Source of the DNA: Lawsonibacter sp.
Lineage (GTDB): Bacteria; Bacillota; Clostridia; Oscillospirales; Oscillospiraceae
Length of the DNA stretch: 34,400 nt
Reading direction: 5' to 3'
Assembly (NCBI GenBank): GCA_022791995.1
Contig: JAAWAD010000092.1
Coordinates: forward strand, 1 to 34,400
Shown here piece by piece: positions 32,031 to 34,400 of this stretch. Position 1 is the stretch's first letter; each line of letters starts with the position of its first letter. Both the position numbers and the translations under genes were made by a program. Below the pieces are notes generated by a model, which worked only from the letters and a program-made list of their open reading frames with translations, was not told the DNA's origin and searched no databases.

Positions 32031-32080
32031 TGAAAGCCGCTTTCACCTATAGTATCACAGATGGGGAGTCCCCGGTTTCA
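32031..32080 (-). promoter_or_regulatory. Possible self-directed ECF promoter and palindrome
   Basis: On the minus strand TGAAACC (32080-32074) resembles the common ECF -35 motif, with GATACT 17 bp on (32056-32051) as a possible -10. A perfect TGAAAG-CCG-CTTTCA palindrome (32031-32045) lies in the leader. Confidence 0.35.
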
Positions 32081-32112
32081 CGGCTTTCCAGAAAAATTTT
32101 GCCTACCCCGCC

Positions 32113-32169
32113 TTGACAGGCAGACTGTGGACTGCTATAATATCGGTATACAATATCGAAGCGCGATAT
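32113..32169 (+). promoter_or_regulatory. Consensus promoter and ATATCG operator of the PadR unit
   Basis: TTGACA (32113-32118), 17 bp, TATAAT (32136-32141). ATATCG occurs at 32140-32145 (over the -10) and 32153-32158; its inverted form CGATAT is at 32164-32169, giving a 17-bp inverted repeat just before the ribosome site. This is where a self-repressing PadR protein would bind. Confidence 0.7.
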
Positions 32170-32181
32170 AAGGAGGCGCAC

Positions 32182-32493
32182 ATGGGAGCAAAGGACCGGG
32201 GCCCCCTGACGGAGCCCATGTTTTACATCCTGCTGGCCCTGTGGGACCGGGAGCTGTGTGGCACGGAGATCCGCGAGTGGGCGGCCCGGAAGACCCGGGA
32301 CCGGGTGTGCCTGGGCCCAGGGACGCTGTACACCCTGCTGGGGAAGTTTCTGGAGGAGAAGTACCTGGAGGAGGCCGAGGTGGAGGGCCGGAAACGGACC
32401 TACCGTCTGACGGAGCGAGGTCGGGCCGCCTTTCAGGAGGAGCTGGACCGGCTGCGGGCCTGTGTGGCCGACGGAGAGGAGGCGCTGTCATGA
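32182..32493 (+). CDS. PadR family transcriptional regulator
   Basis: 103 residues from the ATG at 32182, with AAGGAGG upstream. The winged helix has the family features GPLTEPMFYILLALWD, LGPGTLYTLLGKFLEEKYLEE and RKRTYRLTERGR. The short form lacks the long C-terminal helix domain of larger PadR proteins. It overlaps the following DUF2812 gene by four bases (ATGA), the usual pairing of such regulators with membrane proteins. Confidence 0.92.
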   Translation: MGAKDRGPLTEPMFYILLALWDRELCGTEIREWAARKTRDRVCLGPGTLYTLLGKFLEEKYLEEAEVEGRKRTYRLTERGRAAFQEELDRLRACVADGEEALS

Positions 32494-33719
32494 AAACAGA
32501 TACCTATGCCATCGTCCCTGTGTCCCTGTACGACATCCCGGGGATGGAAACCTGGCTGGAGGAGCAGGCCAACCAGGGCCTCTTTCCCCTCCACCTGGGC
32601 TCCTATGCCCACTTTACTCGGTGCGGCGTTCCGGGTACCCGCTTCCGCCTGGAGCCCTTCGGCAAGGGGGAGACGGACCCCGCCCCAGAGCGGCTGTCCC
32701 TGTACAAGCAGGCGGGGTGGGCCTATGCCATGCCGGTGGGGAACGTCTACCACCTGTTTTACGCCGAGGACCCGGCGGCCCCGGAGCTGTACTCTGACTG
32801 GTCCAGCCGGGGAATGTCCCTGGAGCGGCTTGCAAAGCAGGTGCGGCGCCTGCGTTACCAAAACTGGCTGGTGCTTGGCGCGATTCTGCTGATATTCCTC
32901 TCAGCGGTTTTTATCGCAACTACCTTCTCTCCGCTCAGGCGGTTTGACGTTCAGCCTGACCCGTGGGTCCAGCTGCCCCTGCTGCTGCTGGACTTTACCC
33001 ACCCGTTTTTGGTGCTGGCCATATTTTATTTGCCGGTTTCCGCACGAAGCGCAAAAAAACAGCACAAGGTCCTGCTGGACACCTACCAGAATTTGAGCCA
33101 GGGCCTGCCGCCCCCGCCCTCCCCCGGGCCAAGCAAGGCCATCCGGCGGGAAAACCTGCTTGGGCTGCTCATGCTGCCGGTTCTCATCCTGTTCTGGATT
33201 GTGAATTTTTTCCACATTGGGGAGACCGTCCCCCTGGAGGGCTTCCGCCGGCCCTACATCGCCCTGGAGCAGCTGGAGCAGGTCCCAGTAGTCCACTGGG
33301 AGGCGCTGTATCGGGATCCACTACCCCAGAACGACAATCAGGTCAAGCGGGACTTCTCCCTCCTGGCCCCGACGTGGTACACCGTCAGCGAACGGGTGTA
33401 TCGGAATCCAAGAAACGGCACCAATTCCATCTGGATGGACGCCACATATCTCCGCCTGCTGCTCCCCGCCATGGCCCGACCCATTGCCCGGGCCACGCTG
33501 GACCGGATGCGGCTGGTGAACGTGTATTGGGTCTATGAGGAGGCGGAGTACCCCGGTCTGGATTTTGTCATCCTGGCCTGGGAGGAGGGGGAGGAAGCGG
33601 CGGCCGACCGCTTTCAGATGGCTGCCCTGGGCCGGGGCGGGCATGTGGCGGTGTTTCGATATTACGGGCCGGAACATCTGGCAAACCGCCTGGAGCTGCT
33701 GGCCTCCGCCGTGCAATAA
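32490..33719 (+). CDS. DUF2812 domain membrane protein
   Basis: 409 residues. The N-terminal DUF2812 domain (about 1-115) has the pattern of a conserved WLEEQANQGLFPLHLG and RFRLEPF. Three membrane spans follow at about 125-146, 160-182 and 225-247, then a C-terminal extracytoplasmic or cytoplasmic part of about 160 residues. GGAGG lies before the ATG that overlaps the PadR stop. DUF2812 proteins are commonly regulated by a PadR partner; their function is not known. The C-terminal part is less familiar. Confidence 0.85.
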   Translation: MKTDTYAIVPVSLYDIPGMETWLEEQANQGLFPLHLGSYAHFTRCGVPGTRFRLEPFGKGETDPAPERLSLYKQAGWAYAMPVGNVYHLFYAEDPAAPELYSDWSSRGMSLERLAKQVRRLRYQNWLVLGAILLIFLSAVFIATTFSPLRRFDVQPDPWVQLPLLLLDFTHPFLVLAIFYLPVSARSAKKQHKVLLDTYQNLSQGLPPPPSPGPSKAIRRENLLGLLMLPVLILFWIVNFFHIGETVPLEGFRRPYIALEQLEQVPVVHWEALYRDPLPQNDNQVKRDFSLLAPTWYTVSERVYRNPRNGTNSIWMDATYLRLLLPAMARPIARATLDRMRLVNVYWVYEEAEYPGLDFVILAWEEGEEAAADRFQMAALGRGGHVAVFRYYGPEHLANRLELLASAVQ

Positions 33720-33724
33720 CAGAG

Positions 33725-33767
33725 AGAGGTCCGCTGTCTGGACTGCCCAGACAGCGGACCTCTTTTC
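33725..33767. terminator. Two-way intrinsic terminator
   Basis: A perfect 16-bp stem (33725-33740 with 33748-33763; AGAGGTCCGCTGTCTG arm), loop of seven, then TTTT on the plus strand. It lies between the convergent DUF2812 and hydrogenase-like genes. Confidence 0.85.
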
Positions 33768-34400
33768 TTATGCCTTTTCGGCGCTCCCCTCGGCCTTGGC
33801 TGCTGCCTTGGCGGGGGCGGTCCCCTTGGCGGTTTGGACGGCGTCCATCACGCTCCGGCCCTCGGCCTCCTTGGCGTGCTTCTCCACGTCCATCCGGTTC
33901 TTGGGGCTTCGGACCAGACAGCCGGCCCCCTGGACACAGCCGCCCTCGCAGGCCATGCCCTCGATAAAGTTGCCCTCCAGACGGCCCAGCTTCAGCTTAA
34001 TCAGGGCGGTTTCGCAGGCGGCGATGCCGCTGCACGGCACGGGCTTCAGGTCGAACTGGGTCTTCTTTTCCTCCATGACCTGGGCCACGGCCTGGGCCAC
34101 GCCGCCGCTGCGGGCGAAGTTGCGGCCGAAGGGGCTGGCCTCGTCCAGGGAAGCCTCCGCCAGCTTCTCCACCTCGATGTCCCGGGACTGGAAGAGGGCG
34201 TACAGCTCCTCATAGGTGAGGACGCAGTCGATGGCGTTCATGGTGCGGCCCAGCTGGAACTCCTTTTTCTTTGCCACGCAGGGGCCGATGAAGATGACCT
34301 TGGCGTCGGGGTCCTTCTCCTTCAGGTGCAGGCCGATCATGACCATGGGGGAGGGGGTGTGGGAGACATACTGGTTCAGCTCGGGGTGCTTCTTCTTCAC
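33768..34400 (-). CDS. [FeFe]-hydrogenase-type protein, C-terminal part (partial)
   Basis: 210 codons, open to the right edge, so the N-terminus with the first H-cluster motif (TSCCP) is outside. The second motif IFIGPCVAKKKE and the third MACEGGCVQGAG are present with their Cys residues, which indicates that a hydrogen cluster could be bound. The usual third-motif ending GGGxP is altered to GAGCLV. The last about 25 residues are an Ala/Lys-rich tail (KAAAKAEGSAEKA), unusual for a catalytic subunit. The protein could be a monomeric or sensory (group C type) hydrogenase; the missing part decides. Confidence 0.85.
   Translation of the reverse strand: MKKKHPELNQYVSHTPSPMVMIGLHLKEKDPDAKVIFIGPCVAKKKEFQLGRTMNAIDCVLTYEELYALFQSRDIEVEKLAEASLDEASPFGRNFARSGGVAQAVAQVMEEKKTQFDLKPVPCSGIAACETALIKLKLGRLEGNFIEGMACEGGCVQGAGCLVRSPKNRMDVEKHAKEAEGRSVMDAVQTAKGTAPAKAAAKAEGSAEKA

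Noticed and set aside
1-34400. CRISPR arrays, tRNA or rRNA genes, insertion sequences
   Set aside because: No regularly spaced repeats, cloverleaf sequences, rRNA segments or transposase genes were seen on either strand.

Overview
The window looks like a chromosome segment of a GC-rich, spore-forming Clostridia member, probably of the Oscillospiraceae (Flavonifractor/Lawsonibacter/Intestinimonas type). This is inferred from the very high third-position G+C, strong AGGAGG-type ribosome sites, the sporulation pair spoIIGA-sigE, a DnaD/DnaI pair, a YqhQ (DUF1385) protein, YitT and an alr-mazF neighbourhood. No species assignment is possible from the sequence alone.

Layout. 1-1643 (-): most of an EF-G-like GTPase, its C-terminus cut by the window edge. 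1789-2130: a compact gene-poor module with a 31-residue hydrophobic peptide, facing consensus promoters and long inverted complementarity; it is read here as a candidate type I toxin-antitoxin unit. 2277-9077 (+): two response regulator/histidine kinase pairs with a lipoprotein between them. 9127-12048: DUF1385 protein, prmC, and two tandem related proteins of unknown function with a weak Imm1-like look. 12114-13859: recA-recX. 13835-15749: an AT-richer island with a small hypothetical gene, a Cro/C-type regulator, a BglII/BstYI-family restriction endonuclease and an MT-A70-type adenine methyltransferase. 15774-21998: rimO, pgsA, yitT, alr, mazF, a small secreted protein and a flavodoxin/ferredoxin (EFR1) protein.

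22039-25816 (-): a complete riboflavin operon ribD-ribE-ribBA-ribH under an FMN riboswitch, with a second terminator and a stem that can hide the ribD ribosome site. 25855-28389 (+): bacteriohemerythrin, then a DnaD-like and a DnaI/DnaC-like helicase-loading pair. 28408-30186 (-): sigE and spoIIGA, with a promoter whose long spacer recalls the Spo0A-driven spoIIG promoter of Bacillus. 30295-32008 (-): ECF sigma factor with a DUF4179 putative anti-sigma factor. 32113-33719 (+): PadR regulator with a DUF2812 membrane protein. 33768-34400 (-): C-terminal part of an [FeFe]-hydrogenase-type protein, its N-terminus cut by the window edge.

How the parts work together: most of the window is housekeeping (translation quality, recombination, lipid, cell wall, flavin, replication, sporulation). 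The accessory or less described elements are the small-peptide module at 1.8-2.1 kb, the tandem paralogues at 11.0-12.0 kb, the restriction-modification island at 13.8-15.7 kb, the orphan mazF with a structured leader at 20.0-20.5 kb, and a dispersed palindromic repeat found in two copies (5.1 and 29.2 kb). All assignments come from reading the sequence and remembered family motifs; no database search was run.
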